Shown here piece after piece: positions 1-13,981 of a stretch of 64,000 nucleotides of DNA; position 1 is the first letter of the stretch, and the number at the start of each line of letters is the position of its first letter. The DNA lies in assembly GCA_030386875.1 (NCBI GenBank), contig CM059576.1, positions 69,315,581 through 69,379,580 on the forward strand, read 5' to 3'. The position numbers and the translations under genes were made by a program. The notes below the pieces were generated by a model. That model was not told the origin of the DNA and did no database searches. It saw only the letters and a program-made list of their open reading frames with translations. Source of the stretch: Morinoia aosen (lineage: Eukaryota; Arthropoda; Malacostraca; Amphipoda; Talitridae).

Positions 1-22
1 AAATTAAATTGAATATGTTACT
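1..22 (+). CDS. Possible partial exon, microexon-rich gene
   Basis: The window opens on a short stretch followed at once by a good splice donor (GTAAGT from position 23). If it is coding, it ends with two bases of a codon, which is the phase needed by the exon at 546. The stretch is too short to judge coding potential, so it is included only because the phase fits. Confidence 0.2.
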
Positions 23-545
23 GTAAGTTGGAAAATGGAGTCAATAAAATACAAGAACCTGCTCTGTGTCTCTCTTACAGGTATGCGCATTCATTTGTGA
101 CTTAATTAAAAACACCAGACTGCTTAGTTCTGGGTTTTTTGGTTATTTGTTAAGCGTTTTTTGTGGGTTTTTAATGCCAACCCTGCTGTAAACTGCAGTC
201 CTGTAAACAAAAGCTGACAAATTAAGGATGCAGGTATTTCATTGCGTTACCGACTCCCAAACTTTATAACACATAAGAAGTTCTTTCAATTACGGTCATA
301 TACAGTATATGCTCGGATAATTTTTTTTTCAAGGTATAACATCGTTTCCTGCTACGCATGGCAAGGCTTGGTCGCGACCGATGTTCTGAACAAATTTAGA
401 TTTTGTGAGAAAATATTCATCATTCATTGGAGGGAAGCATATTTTATCTTCCACGTTAAACTGGCGTTAATGTACTTTTAACTGGAAATTGTGTTGCGCT
501 GTTATATGGACAATATTAATTTTACATGCGTTTTATTTTTTATAG

Positions 546-638
546 GGGTGGTGATGAAGTGGAAAATTTCACAGCCGACGTCGCAAGTTCAATAACAACC
601 AGTACGGAGATTATTGAAATGTTTACTGCAAGCCGGCT
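546..638 (+). CDS. Internal exon, microexon-rich gene
   Basis: This 93-bp candidate exon has a pyrimidine-rich acceptor ending TATAG and a GTAAGT donor. Read with one leading base it is open and encodes an acidic, Thr/Ser-rich segment that includes GGDEVENF and EIIEMF. It ends with two bases of a codon. Its phase matches the exons at 2575, 27350 and 29749. The product is not recognised. Confidence 0.5.
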
Positions 639-2574
639 GTAAGTACTTTACATTTTCACAAAACATATTTTATTTGAAGTTTCTCGCATGTTTCATGAGA
701 GGATATAACTTCTAAGCATAATTAAAAACTATTAGGAGCATCTTTGAATAGCATTTGAATCTCTTTGCAAACAATGGCAACTCATAATTGCGGTCGTTTT
801 CTGACAGTATGTGTCCGGTGCTTGAAATTGAATGTACAAGTTCTTTCATTGTAAGCTGTTGGGGCAATTTATAAAAAATTTATTCAAATAAAAACACATC
901 ATTTATTCCAATTTTGGAGAACAATACATTTTCATTTTATAAAGGGTTGGAATAACATAACTAAAGACAAAATATGGTACGTGAAAATTCAGTCGAAAGG
1001 TTTATCAATTCTTTTAGCCCGTTTCTCACCCATTTGGCAGCTTTATTTCATGAACGATCAACTTGGTATATTGGATATTTCCGTCATCGAATTCAATGTT
1101 AATATTAGCACATTTCCTTTTCTTATAGTAATGGATGAGTAATTTTGCCACTTATTGCTCCACCATATCCGGGTTTGACATTTCTATGCAGTAATAGCAA
1201 TATAGTTTGCCTCTGTTTGTCCAATTTCTTAGGACAAGTCTGAACGACGGAGACAATTCGTGCATGATATGAATATTGAAAGTAATTTCTAACTTCTCAA
1301 GTGGTTTGAAATTAAAATTAGGTTTGATCAACGATTGACTCAATGTTGAAAGATCTATTGAGCATCCTTTGCTTCATATCGCCTAAAAACCGGACCCAAT
1401 CGCATGCATCTTTGAATGAATTTCTTTAGAGTAATTATGTGCGTAGTTATAATCAACCGTAAGCATATTTGGTCGTAAAAAGCTTTTAAATTTACTAAAA
1501 TGGATCCCTGAACAGTCTTATTTATTTTAGAGTTATGCGAAAAACATTGCAAACGATGGTTTGTTCTCTAACTGCTTCTTTGATAATGAAGAATGATAAA
1601 TGCAGTAGATGTATCACTCTTTGTCAGGATTCCAGCCCTAACTGTATTTTTTTGCAATAAATGAGCTTTGTGTTCTGGGTTTTCACTTACATAATTAGTA
1701 AAGTGATAATTCTACCAAATTGCGTTTGTAGCGCAATCATCGTTCTTACTTATTTCATTTAAGCAATACTGTTATCAGTGATTCAACAAAATGATTCAAA
1801 AATATTGCACTTGTGTAAAAATCATCTAACAACGATACGTTATTAACTTTGTGTAAGTATACCGTAGTGTTATTTGTTTTTTTAAAGTTTGATTCTTTTT
1901 TGTAAGATACCAAGCATATTTCCATAAAATTATTCAATTAGTAAGTATCTTAGGTTAATGTATTATAAATGTTACAATTGAATGTGTTCTTGATTGAGCA
2001 TGCCTATCTTCTCCATTATTCGGTTTTACTGTCTAATCATTGTACTTATAACGAAGGTGTGAAGACACATGTTGTGATGAACTTAGAATTAGTGTTTAAG
2101 GGGAATTTTCGAAGAATTATTTATGGCCAATTGTACAAGAGTATCAATTAATCAGTCTCACTGAGAAATACTAGAACTCAACTTCTAATAGTTTCTGAAA
2201 AAATACCAGAAAAACATATGAGTACACTCTAAGGCAATTTGATTTCCAACCGTTTCCCTTGAAAAGAAAAAAAAATCGCTTCAATGCCAGTTTCTTCGTC
2301 CGTTGTTGACAATTAATTTTCTATTTCGCCTGAAATCATTTATATATAGTTCGCATATGTTTCATTAGCTCTCGTGTGTATCCTCAATTTCATTAATTAA
2401 AGTTCCAGAATACAGTAGATAAATAAATCATCTATCACGAAATAGTGTAGATCTGCGACAAAATGTTCGATCTTACATCATACTTCACGTCTTCAATCAT
2501 TACAATACTAACACTACTCGCAGTTTCATAAGAACTTTACCAAAAACTTCTCTTTAACGTTTTATTTTGAGCAG
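639..2574 (+). other. Intron, no gene seen
   Basis: AT-rich sequence between two in-phase candidate exons. Only short chance ORFs occur, and I see no repeat or motif that I can support. Confidence 0.4.
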
Positions 2575-2688
2575 GGGCGACGAGGCAGGAGTGCAAACTA
2601 TGATGCAGAACGTCCTGCCTAATCTGATAGCGATGTTGATGAAGAATCAAGCATCAAACATCATGAAAACAATGATTCCCATGAACTC
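2575..2688 (+). CDS. Internal exon, microexon-rich gene
   Basis: This 114-bp candidate exon lies between an acceptor ending TGAGCAG and a GTGAGT donor. With one leading base it is open and encodes a methionine- and leucine-rich amphipathic segment with MMQNVLPNLIAML. It ends with two bases of a codon, as the other exons of this gene do. Several Met residues and an alternating hydrophobic pattern suggest a helix. The product is unknown. Confidence 0.5.
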
Positions 2689-3011
2689 GTGAGTTCTAGA
2701 AAATCACGCTGATACTCCTCTATTTTGGTACATTTCTAGTGTTCTAAGGCTCCAGCGATTGCCGCAATTTGCTTTTAAAACCAACAAATTGACGAACGAA
2801 CTTTAGTTGAATTATTCTATCTCCTACATAATAATCCCAGTGACTTAATTTGTGAAACAAATATCTAGTGCAATAGGTGCAGCATAAGTAATACGAAAGT
2901 ACTTTCTTGAATCAGTACATTAGTCTGTGCTTTTTCACGCTTTTTAAATTACAGGGTAATTTGATGATATCTCATTTATTGTTATTTTAACAGGTATTTG
3001 ACTTTTCTCAG

Positions 3012-3038
3012 GTGCATGAGAAAATTAGGAGGAGAAAA
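3012..3038 (+). CDS. Candidate 27-bp microexon
   Basis: A strong acceptor (pyrimidine run ending CTCAG) is followed 27 bp later by a GTAAAT donor. The piece has one leading and two trailing bases and no stop, and reads CMRKLGGE. The phase agrees with its neighbours, but a 27-bp open frame is weak evidence by itself. Confidence 0.3.
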
Positions 3039-5280
3039 GTAAATATGATTGCTAACATAATGCAACTTTATATTAAAAGAACAACCAAATTAAATTCAAA
3101 ATATGAATGGTGTAGTAAAACTTGAACAGTAATAAGTCAAAAGTTTGAAAGTGGTAATGTGCAAATTCATCACATGTACCCAAACTGATCCTGACCGAAT
3201 TTGTAGCAACTACGATGGTGTAACGAAAGGCGAAGGTCACTTGATGCCTTACTCTTTTTGCACAGGGCCGTAGAATCATTTTTGCTGGGTACATGGGTTT
3301 TCGAAAACAATTTTTAGGCTATGAATTGATGAGTGTGCCATGGAAATCCATGTGCATTTCAGCATGACCCAGTATCTTCAAATAGAGTGCCACAAACTGT
3401 CCTAGGATCTTTTATATTTTTTCGCAACGATTTTGAGAAAATTTCTTTATTTCTCGAATTGATGCTTTTTACCGACGGTAGAACGCTTCTTCTCACCCTT
3501 CTTGGTAAAAGGTAACGTTATAATAAACAACAAATTAACAAAGTTCTTATGTGGTCCAATGCGAATATCACTCAATATAGACCAGTATCTGTGCAAGAAA
3601 ACTAATAATCTATTGCATGTGGAATGCGTCTTTTCCATGGATCAAGATTGGATAGCAACATTGAATAAACTGCAGTAAGTTAACGTGTATTAAAAATCGT
3701 ACAGCTCAATTCTGGTCAAAACTCTCGATATTCGTTGAAGTCATTTTTGAAGTTAAAAATACGCTTGACACATCAAGACGCTGACTCATGAGGGCGGGAG
3801 GAATCATAAACTATTTTCATAAGAAAAATTGCTATCTAAATGATCTCTAATGGGAAATAAGATATGTTCAATTCTTTTTCTTATTGCAAACTGTGATCTC
3901 TACTCAATTCCATCTTCGTTGGAACCAAAATTTGGCATTCGATTTCCGTTTAAATCCGGGTACAAAAACCATCCAAAGCTTTGAAGCTATTCTGAAATCT
4001 CTATTCAAGTAATTAGAATTAGCAACATTGAGTGGTATGAGCAAATATCTGTAACATGATGAGTTAAATTAATAAGGTGAAACTGTACTGTTCTCATTTG
4101 GCTCATTCGAAATATTGTTGTTAACTTATACATAAATTTTGTGTAAACCCATTGATTGATCCCTACATTTATCGTGCGAATAGGCTGAATGTACAAGATT
4201 AAACATAATAGTTCAAGTTATAGTAACTTCTTAATTACCCTTTACGCTGGAGAGTGACGAACTTTTCAGACAAAAAATATAAGCTTCTTACCTAGTAAAT
4301 TACAAGCAGAGCTTCTAGTAAACGAATAGGACAGCTTGGGTACATGTTTTCTCGAAGCAGGTTTAAGAGTTACTTCAATCCTCCTTTCGATACCTCAGTT
4401 ATTAAATAAACTTCGTGTGTGTTTGTGTGAGACAAATGTTTCGCAGCGCAAGCAGACGCTCAAAAATAATTCACGGCGTAAAGGATTCAGGACTCATAAA
4501 TCGCTGAACGTATTCTTGCCCACTAAAAACTGTATTCATGTATTATTTCTACAATATTAGGCTTGCAAAATTATCTTTCTGATGTATCAATTGTTGTGAA
4601 AAAGTTTATTTAATCGTTTGAAATTATCTAAGAGTAATTGTTGTTTAGCCCAGACTACGACGAAGAGCAACGAACAACACAAACCGTCACAGAGTCACGG
4701 TTTTTTTTTCGATAAGTATTCGAATAGTGCTTGTAAATTCAGATTTCGTTCCGATAACTGAAGATTGTTCTTTCACTAAGGAAAACAAGAAATAAAACCC
4801 ACTACAAACAGTTATCAAACAATCTTAATGATTCTGTAACACCCAATTTGTGGCCTCCGAATCGAACTTGGCTTCTCTGCACTTCCCGCTACGTACAAGT
4901 GCACTTTAAAGCCCACTTACCGTTTTCTTAAAATACCATAGCTCCGTGGTCCGAGTGATATTCCAAATACAGTGTATGAGAATCATGCTGTGATATGTCA
5001 GTAGTATCAGTCAATAATTTGCGTAAAATATCTTTAATGCTGCTGTTTCCCTAAAAAGTCTTACTCAAGTATTTGTAGTATACTGGAATACATGTCTTAC
5101 TACTATGCGAAATATGTTTCACGTATTTTTTCTCTGTCCATAAGCTCTTCTCGGGAATTACAAGTTAATACACTAGAATGAAATAATTGAGTCTACAGGC
5201 ACAACTAGTTTTTAATTATCAGAGCGTTGGTATGAAACTATACTTTTGTCTTAGTTACAAATATTTTGATTCCGTTCTAG
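3039..5280 (+). other. Intronic sequence, no gene seen
   Basis: AT-rich, with scattered short ORFs and no recognisable domain. A donor-like GTAAGT near 3673 follows an open stretch, but I found no acceptor in a compatible phase. Confidence 0.35.
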
Positions 5281-5313
5281 ATACGAAGCTGCAGACCTTG
5301 TAAACTCGAAGCT
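5281..5313 (+). CDS. Candidate 33-bp microexon
   Basis: An acceptor TTCCGTTCTAG precedes 33 bp that read YEAADLVNSK with one leading and two trailing bases, then a GTAAAT donor. The phase matches the exons at 2575 and 27350. The acceptor is good and the donor moderate. Only RNA evidence could confirm such a short exon. It sits about 300 bp upstream of the inserted LINE. Confidence 0.4.
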
Positions 5314-5627
5314 GTAAATCAGCTAACCATATTAGCTGATTGTATCATTGTCGTCATAATCTTTAGAAACTTATTACCTGTTGTATGTGAACTTGCGAAA
5401 ACGCCCTTAGCAATCTGTTTGCACCAATGTTGTGATATTGAACTCCATTATCACTCGCTCATGGACTGAGTTTGTGTGTACTCACGAAATCGCGCTAGAT
5501 TTTTCTTTTTTACTCTATTCTCTCTTACTTAATAAGCTACTTTTTAGACTGGAATATCCCTTTAAGCTTGACTCTGTATTTCGTTTTGAACTCTATAGTA
5601 CCTAATTCTTACTTTTACTTATTTTAA

Positions 5628-8600
5628 ATGACTGATCACCCTGTAATATTTGAGGAAATCGATCCAGATTTCAATCATTTGAACAGAATATATCCAAACC
5701 TAAACGACTCTCAAGAGTGTAGGTATACTAATATATCAGAATTTAACGAAACTATACGAATAACTGACCGAGATTTCTCACTCCTGTGTTGGAACTGTAG
5801 GTCACTCTATCCAAAATTGGAAGAGATACAATGTACTATTACTGAACTTAAATATAACCTAGACGTGATTAGCTTCACCGAAAGCTGGCTAGATGACTCG
5901 ACTAAAGACATGATTCGATTTGAAAATTATCATAGTTACCATTCGCTAAGAAAAAACCAGCGGGGCGGAGGCATCAGCACATATATATCTAACCACATAG
6001 ACTCGAGAACCATAGCAAGTGCAACCATGAATCAGGATCATATAGAATCACTCTTCGTAGAACTTTTTAGAGATGGTAAACGCATTGTGCTTGGAACGGT
6101 GTATAGGCCTCCTACAGCCTGTCCTATATCCTTCCTGAATGAATTGAATCGTATTATTTCTCAGTTCAACAGGCCCTTATACAATGACATAATAATATGC
6201 GGTGACTTCAATTATGATCTACTGAAACATGAAAGCCATGAACCAATCTCTAATTTCCTAACTACCTTTCAGTCTCAATCCTTCCTTCCGATCATTACAA
6301 AGCCTACACGAATAACCTCAGAGTGTGCTACGCTGCTTGACAATTTCTTTATGACAGACCCTAGTGATTTTCTTGCTGGAATAATTACTTCTGACTTATC
6401 AGATCACTTCCCAGTTTTTCTTATTAAGAAAAATGTCCATATTGCTTGCACCAAGGCACGGGCTGAAACTTACTCATATCGTAAAATAAACGAATCAAAT
6501 CTTGAAGAAATGCGCACCGTTCTAGAAGAATCAATGCCTACATTGCACATCTCTCAACAAAACAATAATACTACGAGCATTGATGAAGCAGTAGTAAAGT
6601 TGACTGAAACTATAATGACCGCATACAATCAGTGTTGCCCAATTGTAACTCGTACAGTTACCCCGAAAAATAAACATAAGCCCTGGATTACTAGAGACAT
6701 CGTGATAAATATAAAGAAACGTCAAGCGTACCTAGCCCTCCTTTGCGAAGGACGAATATCTAGAGAAACATATAACCGATTTAGAAACTATGTAACAAAC
6801 CAGATAAGAACATCAAAAAAGAACTACTTTACGCTCAAGTTTACTCAATTCAAAACTGACGTTAAAAAGACTTGGCATCTCCTCAACTCCTGCTGTAAAC
6901 CAAATAATGCCGATAAAAAGAAAATTGAATATGTTGTTCAAGATAATGTAAAATATCATGAGAAGAAAGAAATTGCTAATCTCTTTAACAACTTCTTCGT
7001 AAACGTAGGGAAAACAATAGCTGATGGTATTCCAAGTGAACCTACTGATCACCTGGAATTTATGGATCATATTCGAGAACCCAACTCCTTTTTCTTTACG
7101 CCTACAAACTCCTCCGATGTAATTACGTGCATAAACAACATGAAAAATAAATCGAGTGGGTTACAAACGTTTCCGACTAAAGTACTTAAAGTTATTGCTG
7201 ACATTGTAGCCCCACTGATATCAAATATTATTAACCAGTCTCTCTTACTAGGCACTTTCCCGAACTCCCTCAAAGTTGCTAGAGTAACCCCTATCTTTAA
7301 AAGTGGTGAAAAAACCTGTGTAAACAATTATCGACCTATCTCCATTCTACCAATTATTAGCAAAGTATTCGAAAAGATTGTGTATAAAAAAGTGTACTCT
7401 TATTTTGAACAAAAATCATTTCTTTACGATAAACAATACGGTTTTCGCTCTAAAAAATCAACAACACAGGCTATATTAAATCATTTACAATTCCTCTATT
7501 CTAATATAGATGAAGGAAAGCCTGTCTTCTCTGTATTTCTTGACTTCCGAAAAGCATTTGATTGTGTGGACCATAAAATACTATTATCGAAACTACACTG
7601 TTATGGCATTCGAGGAATTGCCCATGATTGGTTCAGATCATACCTAACAAATCGGAAGCAATACGTTGTCATTGACGACGCAAAATCAGACCCACAGACA
7701 ATTAGCCATGGAGTTCCACAAGGATCTGTTCTCGGGCCTCTCTTGTTTCTGATTTTTATCAATGATATTGTAAAATCTACATCATTCTTCAAATTCATAC
7801 TTTTTGCCGATGACAGTACGCTTTCTGCGGTCCTTCCGAACCAAAATCCTGCTATAATTGTGGAGAGTATAAATACTGAACTTCACAAGGTTTCATCGTG
7901 GCTCAAAGCTAATAAAATAAGCCTAAATATCGATAAAACAAATTATATTACTTTCTCATACAAGAAAGATGTATCTCTCCCATGCATTAAAATTGGCGGA
8001 GGTGAAATCGAAGAAACCAACTCATGTAAGTTTCTGGGCATCATAATAGATAAACATCTGACCTTCAAAGAGCACGTCACTCATATTAGTTCTAAATTAT
8101 CATAATCCATCGGAATCCTAAATAAAGTTAAAAATTTTCTGCCTGAAACAGCTTTACAAATGCTCTACCGAACGCTCATTTCTCCATACTTGCAATACGG
8201 AATAGAAGCATGGCACGGAACTGATAAAAATAAAACCAACAAAATTTTTACTCTGCAGAAAAGGGCTGTCAGAGCGGTAAAGAACCTAGAATATAATGCT
8301 CACACAAATGATTCTTTCAAAAATTTACAAATACTTAAACTTTCGGATCTCTACAAAATCTTCATCTGTAATTTCATTTACAAAACATTAAGAAATGATG
8401 GCGACAATAGCCTAAGACAATTATTGACTGCGCAAACTGGTCATCACGACCATTTAACCCGAAATAGAAGTAAATTCATGCTTCCTTATTATTCAAAGGC
8501 CAGGTCGCAACACAGTATTCTCTTCGTTGGAACCAAAACTTGGAACTCTATACCTGCAGAGATCCGTGAATGTAATTCGTACAAAGTATTCAAAAGACAT

Positions 8601-8630
8601 CTTGAGTCTCACTTCCTATCAGAATACTAG
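5628..8630 (+). pseudogene. LINE endonuclease-reverse transcriptase, one nonsense codon
   Basis: Reading from the ATG at 5628, the frame encodes an apurinic-type endonuclease at about residues 45-265 (TESWLD, YRPPT, GDFNYD near 191, SDHFPVF near 258). A reverse transcriptase follows at about 500-790 (NNYRPISILP, LDFRKAFDCVDH, GVPQGSVLGPLL near 694, FADDSTL near 725). A single TAA at 8103-8105 interrupts the frame. Reading simply continues in the same frame to a TAG at 8628-8630, giving a C-terminal part of about 170 residues. Without that stop the protein would be about 1000 residues, normal for this class. The enzyme would nick the target DNA and copy the element RNA at the nick. The stop removes the C-terminal domain, so this copy is probably inactive. 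There are no frameshifts, which implies a fairly recent insertion. Confidence 0.85.
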
Positions 8631-9037
8631 TCGTGTAAGATCACCGTGTCGAAATCTTGCCTCCTACATGTAACTAATGATAATGTCATAATGTAACTTG
8701 CCTTGTGTACCATAACCAATCTTCTCTCTGCTCTTGAATCGTTTTATCGAACATACTGTTAAATATAGCCGACTTGTCCTATATTGTAAAATACAGCATA
8801 AAATATCGAGTTAATTATGTCAATGATCAGTCTAATGCGAAACTAGGTTAAGTGAACTAGGTTAAACTTTTGTACACCCTAGAATAGCGTGATGGTAGGA
8901 TGCCCTAGAAGTCGCTGAACTTATTCGGGCCCACAGGTAGCTATACTCAAATTTGACCATTGTACTAGACTTAAGTAAAATTCTACCTCTGTATCACCTG
9001 TGGTAAATAAATTGTTTAAAATTGTTTAAATTGTTCG
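5628..9037 (+). mobile_element. CR1/L2-like non-LTR retrotransposon (LINE)
   Basis: The element carries one long endonuclease-reverse transcriptase frame and a 3' UTR of about 400 bp. It ends in a short direct-repeat tail of AAATTGTTT type (about 9005-9037) rather than poly(A). A 5'-truncated copy of the same 3' end lies at 62545-63140. A 42-bp fragment in opposite orientation lies at 62346, which helps place the 3' border. The 5' border is not defined: no separate ORF1 is visible upstream, and the sequence before the ATG could be 5' UTR or host intron. Endonuclease plus a FADD-type RT without poly(A) is typical of the CR1/L2 group (L2, Daphne and Crack are candidates). The clade was not tested. 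Confidence 0.85.
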
Positions 9038-9964
9038 AAGCGACCTACCTCACATTGTGGCCAGTCTCGCGGACGTCGGGATACCGTTTTGCCTGCAAGC
9101 GGTGCCTTACTTGACCTCGTAAGTAATTTGGCTGACAGTTCATTAAATTAAGTCGCCTATTTTAAAATACACTGAAGTGCACTTTCATCCCCGTATGCGA
9201 TGAATTTGCTCTCCCAGACCAGAAAACCAAGCTCTCAGTTCTCGGTCTGAGGAATATTTGCCGCTAAAGGGCCCAGATGATTTCATTTGCAATGCTTTAA
9301 GGTAAAAGAAGATAAATCAATGATCTAATGCTACATTTACACATTTTAACATTGGTTTTTTATTTTATGATATTATTTCCTTTTTTCTGGACTCTTAGGC
9401 GTTTTATTTCTATTAGTGCATTCAAATCAGTGAATTCTTTTGCTTAGTACGGCTGCATTCAACAGAAAAGTTGAATATTCAAGCCTCTGATTGAGAGCAC
9501 TACGTTTCTTTCCTGTAGGAAAATGTATAAATGCAAATGCAGTTAACTAACTGAACCAGGGGCTTGAAAACGGGTACTGGTTAGGCCGAGAATAAAAGTC
9601 AATGAGTTTGAGTGTTTTTATAAGACTTATAAGAGATCAATGAATGTTACAACTCGTTTTTTAGTTAGAATTACAAGTTCGTTTTCAATTATTGTTAAAT
9701 TTTAGTGCTAATTTCCTCATGATGATTTAGAGCCTACTCGTTCAAATGATTCCGTGAGAAACAGAACAAAAACAGTTTGAAATGAAAATCGCTGGGTGAA
9801 TGACAGCTGATCTACAGAAGTAAAAAAAATGAAACAAACAGGAGCTCGGTTAGCTTTCTTCGAGCTCGGATTAAGTATTCTGCTGCCAGGTTGTGATCTT
9901 TCCTCTTCTGTTCAATTACTATTAACTAGCAGGACCCGTGGAAATTTCACGGACAATGTCGCAA
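9038..9964. other. No gene seen
   Basis: Intron or unique sequence between the LINE tail and the satellite block. I see no ORF, repeat or RNA that I can support. Confidence 0.4.
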
Positions 9965-10816
9965 TAAGCTAGGTGGACTCGTGAAAAAATTCGATTAACA
10001 TTACCAAACAAATTCTAACACAACATATCTTAACCTAACATATTCTAACCTATCATGTCCTATCTTGTCCTGATATGTCCTAACCTGTCCTAACCTTTAC
10101 GTATCCTAACTTACCCTAACCGAACATATCCTTACAATATGTCAAACATAAAAACGTGGACCCGTGAAAAATTACGTCAACATAAACTAACCTATGCTAA
10201 TCTAATCTATCCCAACCAATCCTATCCTAACCTTTCCTAACCTAACATAAACAATGTCATCGTTGGGCAAGGTGGACCCGTGAAAAAATTTCATCAACAT
10301 TACCTAACAAATTCTAACAATTTATTCTAACCTAACCCATCCTAATATAGTATATACTAACCTATCCTAATGCTAACCGAAGCTATCGTGATAATGTGTT
10401 AAACATAAAGAACATGGACCCGTGAAAAAATTTCAACGTTACCTAACCTATGCCTAAGCCTAACCTATTCTAAACTATCCTATTCTAACCTATCTCATCC
10501 TAACCCATCCTAATCTATCCCATCCTTCCCTATCCTATCCTAAACTAACCTAATTTACCCTATACTAACTTATCCAATCCTGAATCATTTGAATTGTCGT
10601 AATCAATGGGTTAAGCAATATCATCGTTTACCTAGGTGGACCCGTGAAAAAATTACGTCATTACCAAACAAATTCTAACGTAAGATATTCTAACCTAACC
10701 ACTCCTAACCTAACATATCCTAACAACCTATCCTAACCAAAGTTATCTTGATAATATGTCAAACATAAAAAACATGGACCCGTGAAAAAATTTCATCATT
10801 TTTAAACTGTGCTAAC

Positions 10817-10955
10817 CTGATAAAATGTCAAAGTTTCAATGCATGTAAACGCGATATTTTTATGTAACACTTAAGAAATCGGTATCGATGATACCGTAAA
10901 CTCGTTTGAGATCGTTACACGAGAACTTAGGTTCAAAAGTAATAATTTTTAGATT
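10817..10955 (+). repeat. Conserved satellite module, copy 1
   Basis: Starts CTGATAAAATGTCAAA and includes GGTATCGATGATACCG, a perfect palindrome, then CGTTACACGAGAACTTAG. It lies between a CCTAA-rich tract and an A-rich block, as the other copies do. Confidence 0.6.
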
Positions 10956-11436
10956 GAAAAAAATAAAAAATGCATAAATGAAATATGGAAAAAATATAAA
11001 AAATATATAAAAAATAAGAAATTGAATAAATGAAAAATGAAAAAAAAATGAGAAAAAAATTAAAGATATAAGCAGCATATATATAAACAAAAAATAGAGA
11101 CTAAAAGAAACATGCAGCAGTAAAAATGAAAAAAAAAAGAAAAAATAAAAACAAACAAATAAGACAAATAAACGAAAACGAAACCAAAATAAATTAAAAA
11201 ATAACACAATAAAATAAAATTCAATAAAAAAATCAAAAAAATGTAAAAAATATAATAGAAAATGAAAGAAACAAAAAGTGATGAAAAAATATCATGAAAT
11301 CCAGAAAATAAATGAATTAAAAACTATAAAAAAATAAAAACATGAAAAAAAAAAAAATTAAGAAAATTGCTATAATCATAAAAAATGAAAATGATATCTA
11401 ACCAGGCCTAATTTTACCTATCCTACCTATCCTCTC

Positions 11437-11560
11437 CTGATAAAATGTCAAACGTATCAATGCAAGTAAAGGCGTTTTTTGTCTGTGACACAGGAATTCG
11501 GTATCCATGATACCGCAAACTCGGATGAGAGCGTTACACGAAACCTTAAAACTGTAAAAG
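11437..11560 (+). repeat. Conserved satellite module, copy 2
   Basis: Starts CTGATAAAATGTCAAACG and carries GGTATCCATGATACCG where copy 1 has its palindrome, then AGCGTTACACGA. The context is the same: CCTA-type text to the left and an A-rich block to the right. Confidence 0.6.
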
Positions 11561-12644
11561 TTGAATAAATAAAAATGAAAAAAAAAATTGTATGAAAAAA
11601 ATGGAATAATAGAAAATATATATTGAATAAATATAAAACATACAAATTGAAAGAAAAGAAAAAATGAAAAACTGGAAAAACTAAATTAAAATATTAAAAA
11701 AAGAATAAACAAACAAAAGAAATAAAAACAGAAAAACTGGAAAAAACGACTAAATAAAAACATAAATAAAAAGTAAAAAAAATTAAAATTGAAGACATGA
11801 AAAAAGAAAATGAGAAAAAATTGAATAAATAAAAATACGATTAAAAACAACACAAAATATATTGATTGAAAAATATCAATATTACAAAATGAACAAAATC
11901 ATTGCTGTATAATTGAAAAAATTACAAAAAAAATTGCGTATATAAAAATTTTGATGAACGAAAATAGAAAAAAATGAAAAAATCAAATAAAAAACAAAAG
12001 AAAAATATTCAAAATGAACCAAAAATGAAAAAAATACCAAATTGAAAGTAAAATCGCAAATGAAAATTTTTTGACAAATTGAATGTAAAATAAAAAATTA
12101 ATTTATGAACAAACAGAGAAAAAGAAAAAATGAAACATTATGACAAAATGAAAAAATGCATTAAAAATTTGAAAATAAAAAAATAAAATAAAAACAATAA
12201 ATTTTTTATAGGAAATAAAAAATCGACAATATAAAAAATGAAAAAAGGAAAAATGACAGCAATTAAGAAAAACGTCGGAGTGTAACGATTCAAAAATAAG
12301 AAATAAAACTAAAATAACAAACAAAACGAACAAATGAAAGAAAGAAAACGGGAGAAAAAATTACAAATTGAGAAATGTTTGAAAATATGAAAAAATTAAA
12401 GATGAAAGAATAATCTTATATGCAAAAAAATTAAAATTTTTATGGAAAAAATTGAAAAGTATTAAAAAAATTGAAATAAATAAAAAAAAATAAAATAAAA
12501 TCCGGATAATATGTCAAACAAAAAACAGTTGGCATGTGAAAAATGTCAACATTACGTAACCTATGCTAACCTATCCAAACCTAACCTAACTTAACCTATC
12601 CTGATCATACCATGCTGAGCTAACCTAACCAATTTCATCGTTAA

Positions 12645-13981
12645 GGGGAACATCCCGGGTTCTTGCCAGATCCTGTCGATTTCATGGTCATTTTGCATGT
12701 TTTTGTTTGAGAAGGACCCTTAGTTGGTGGACTATTCGTTCCTAAAATTTTATGGCGCTACGACGATAATTCCCCCCCTCCCGGGGGGGTGAGGGGACCA
12801 AAATCTTTCAATTTTTCCCGATTTTGACACCAAATAAAAAGAGAACAAATGGGAAATGGAAAAAAATTCAATTTGAGTTTGTTAGAAATGTGTCAGGGAT
12901 TCTAAAACTGCATTTGTTTTTGTTCTAGCATCAAAACTGAAGGAGGAGTTCCATTTTGAAATATGAATATCAATGAAAAGCACCCAAAATTTTCAACTTT
13001 TTCCTGATTTTGACCCCCATATAGAAAGAGAACAAATGAGAAATAGAAAAAAAGTCAAATTTGAGTGTGTTAGAAATGTTCCAAGGATTCTAAAACTGTC
13101 TTTGCTTTTGTTCTAGCATCAAAACTGAAGGAGGAGTCCCATTTTGAAATATCAATATTAGTGAAATATCAATACATAAAAAACCTATGTCAAATTTTTG
13201 ATAAATCTAAGGCCTGAATCAAAAAAATGAACTGAATCAATTGTGTTTCTTTTCGAAGGTTACATATCATAGTCAAATTTCATGAGAATCAGACTGAAAA
13301 TGAAAAAAATTCATTTTTTTTATAAAAAAGAAAAAATTTTTATTAATTTTTTTTTTTCACAAATCACAGTTTGAATATGAAGTTATGTATGGAAAGTATC
13401 GAAATAAAAATAAAAACTGCATTCAATTACATCAATTGTTCATTATATTACACTTCAACAAAAAATTTTGTTTTTTGCTTATACCAACACTTCTACTTTT
13501 CAACATTCATCCTGGGACTAGTTCTCTAGTTTTGATGCTAGAACAAATCCAAAGACATTTTAAGAATCCTTGAAACATTTCTAACAAACTCAAATTCGGC
13601 TTTGTTTCAAATTCGAATTCTTTGAAAAAATATATAGCTCTAAACCCAAAAAATTGTTGCTGATTTTTGAAATTTCAAAAAATTTTGATAAAAAGAAAAA
13701 TTTGAATTTGAAACAAAGCCGAATTTGAGTTTGTTAGAAATGTTCCAAGGGTTCTAAAACTGTCTTTGTTTTTGTTCTAGCATCAAAACTGAAGGAGGAG
13801 TTCTAATCTGAAATATCAATAAAAATATACCAAAACACATTTTTCGTCAAAAAAAGTAAATAAATAAGGCCTAAATCGAAAAAATGACATGAGGAAAAAA
13901 GGTTTACTCTCACAAAAGACATTACCTGGCCAATTTTCAAACGAATCGGACGAAAAAAGTTGAAAAAGCGGGATGTTCCCC
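12645..13981. mobile_element. Non-autonomous element with TTAA target duplication
   Basis: The termini are perfect 13-bp inverted repeats (GGGGAACATCCCG at the left end, its reverse complement at the right end). Each is flanked by TTAA (12641-12644 and 13982-13985), giving 17 matching bases in all. TTAA duplication is the hallmark of piggyBac-type transposition. The 1337-bp interior has no credible transposase. It contains several copies of a segment with TTCTAGCATCAAAACTGAAG (about 12925, 13110, 13775) and at least one inverted copy near 13530, so much of it can fold back. It lies inside the composite satellite. The superfamily is inferred only from the TTAA. Confidence 0.7.
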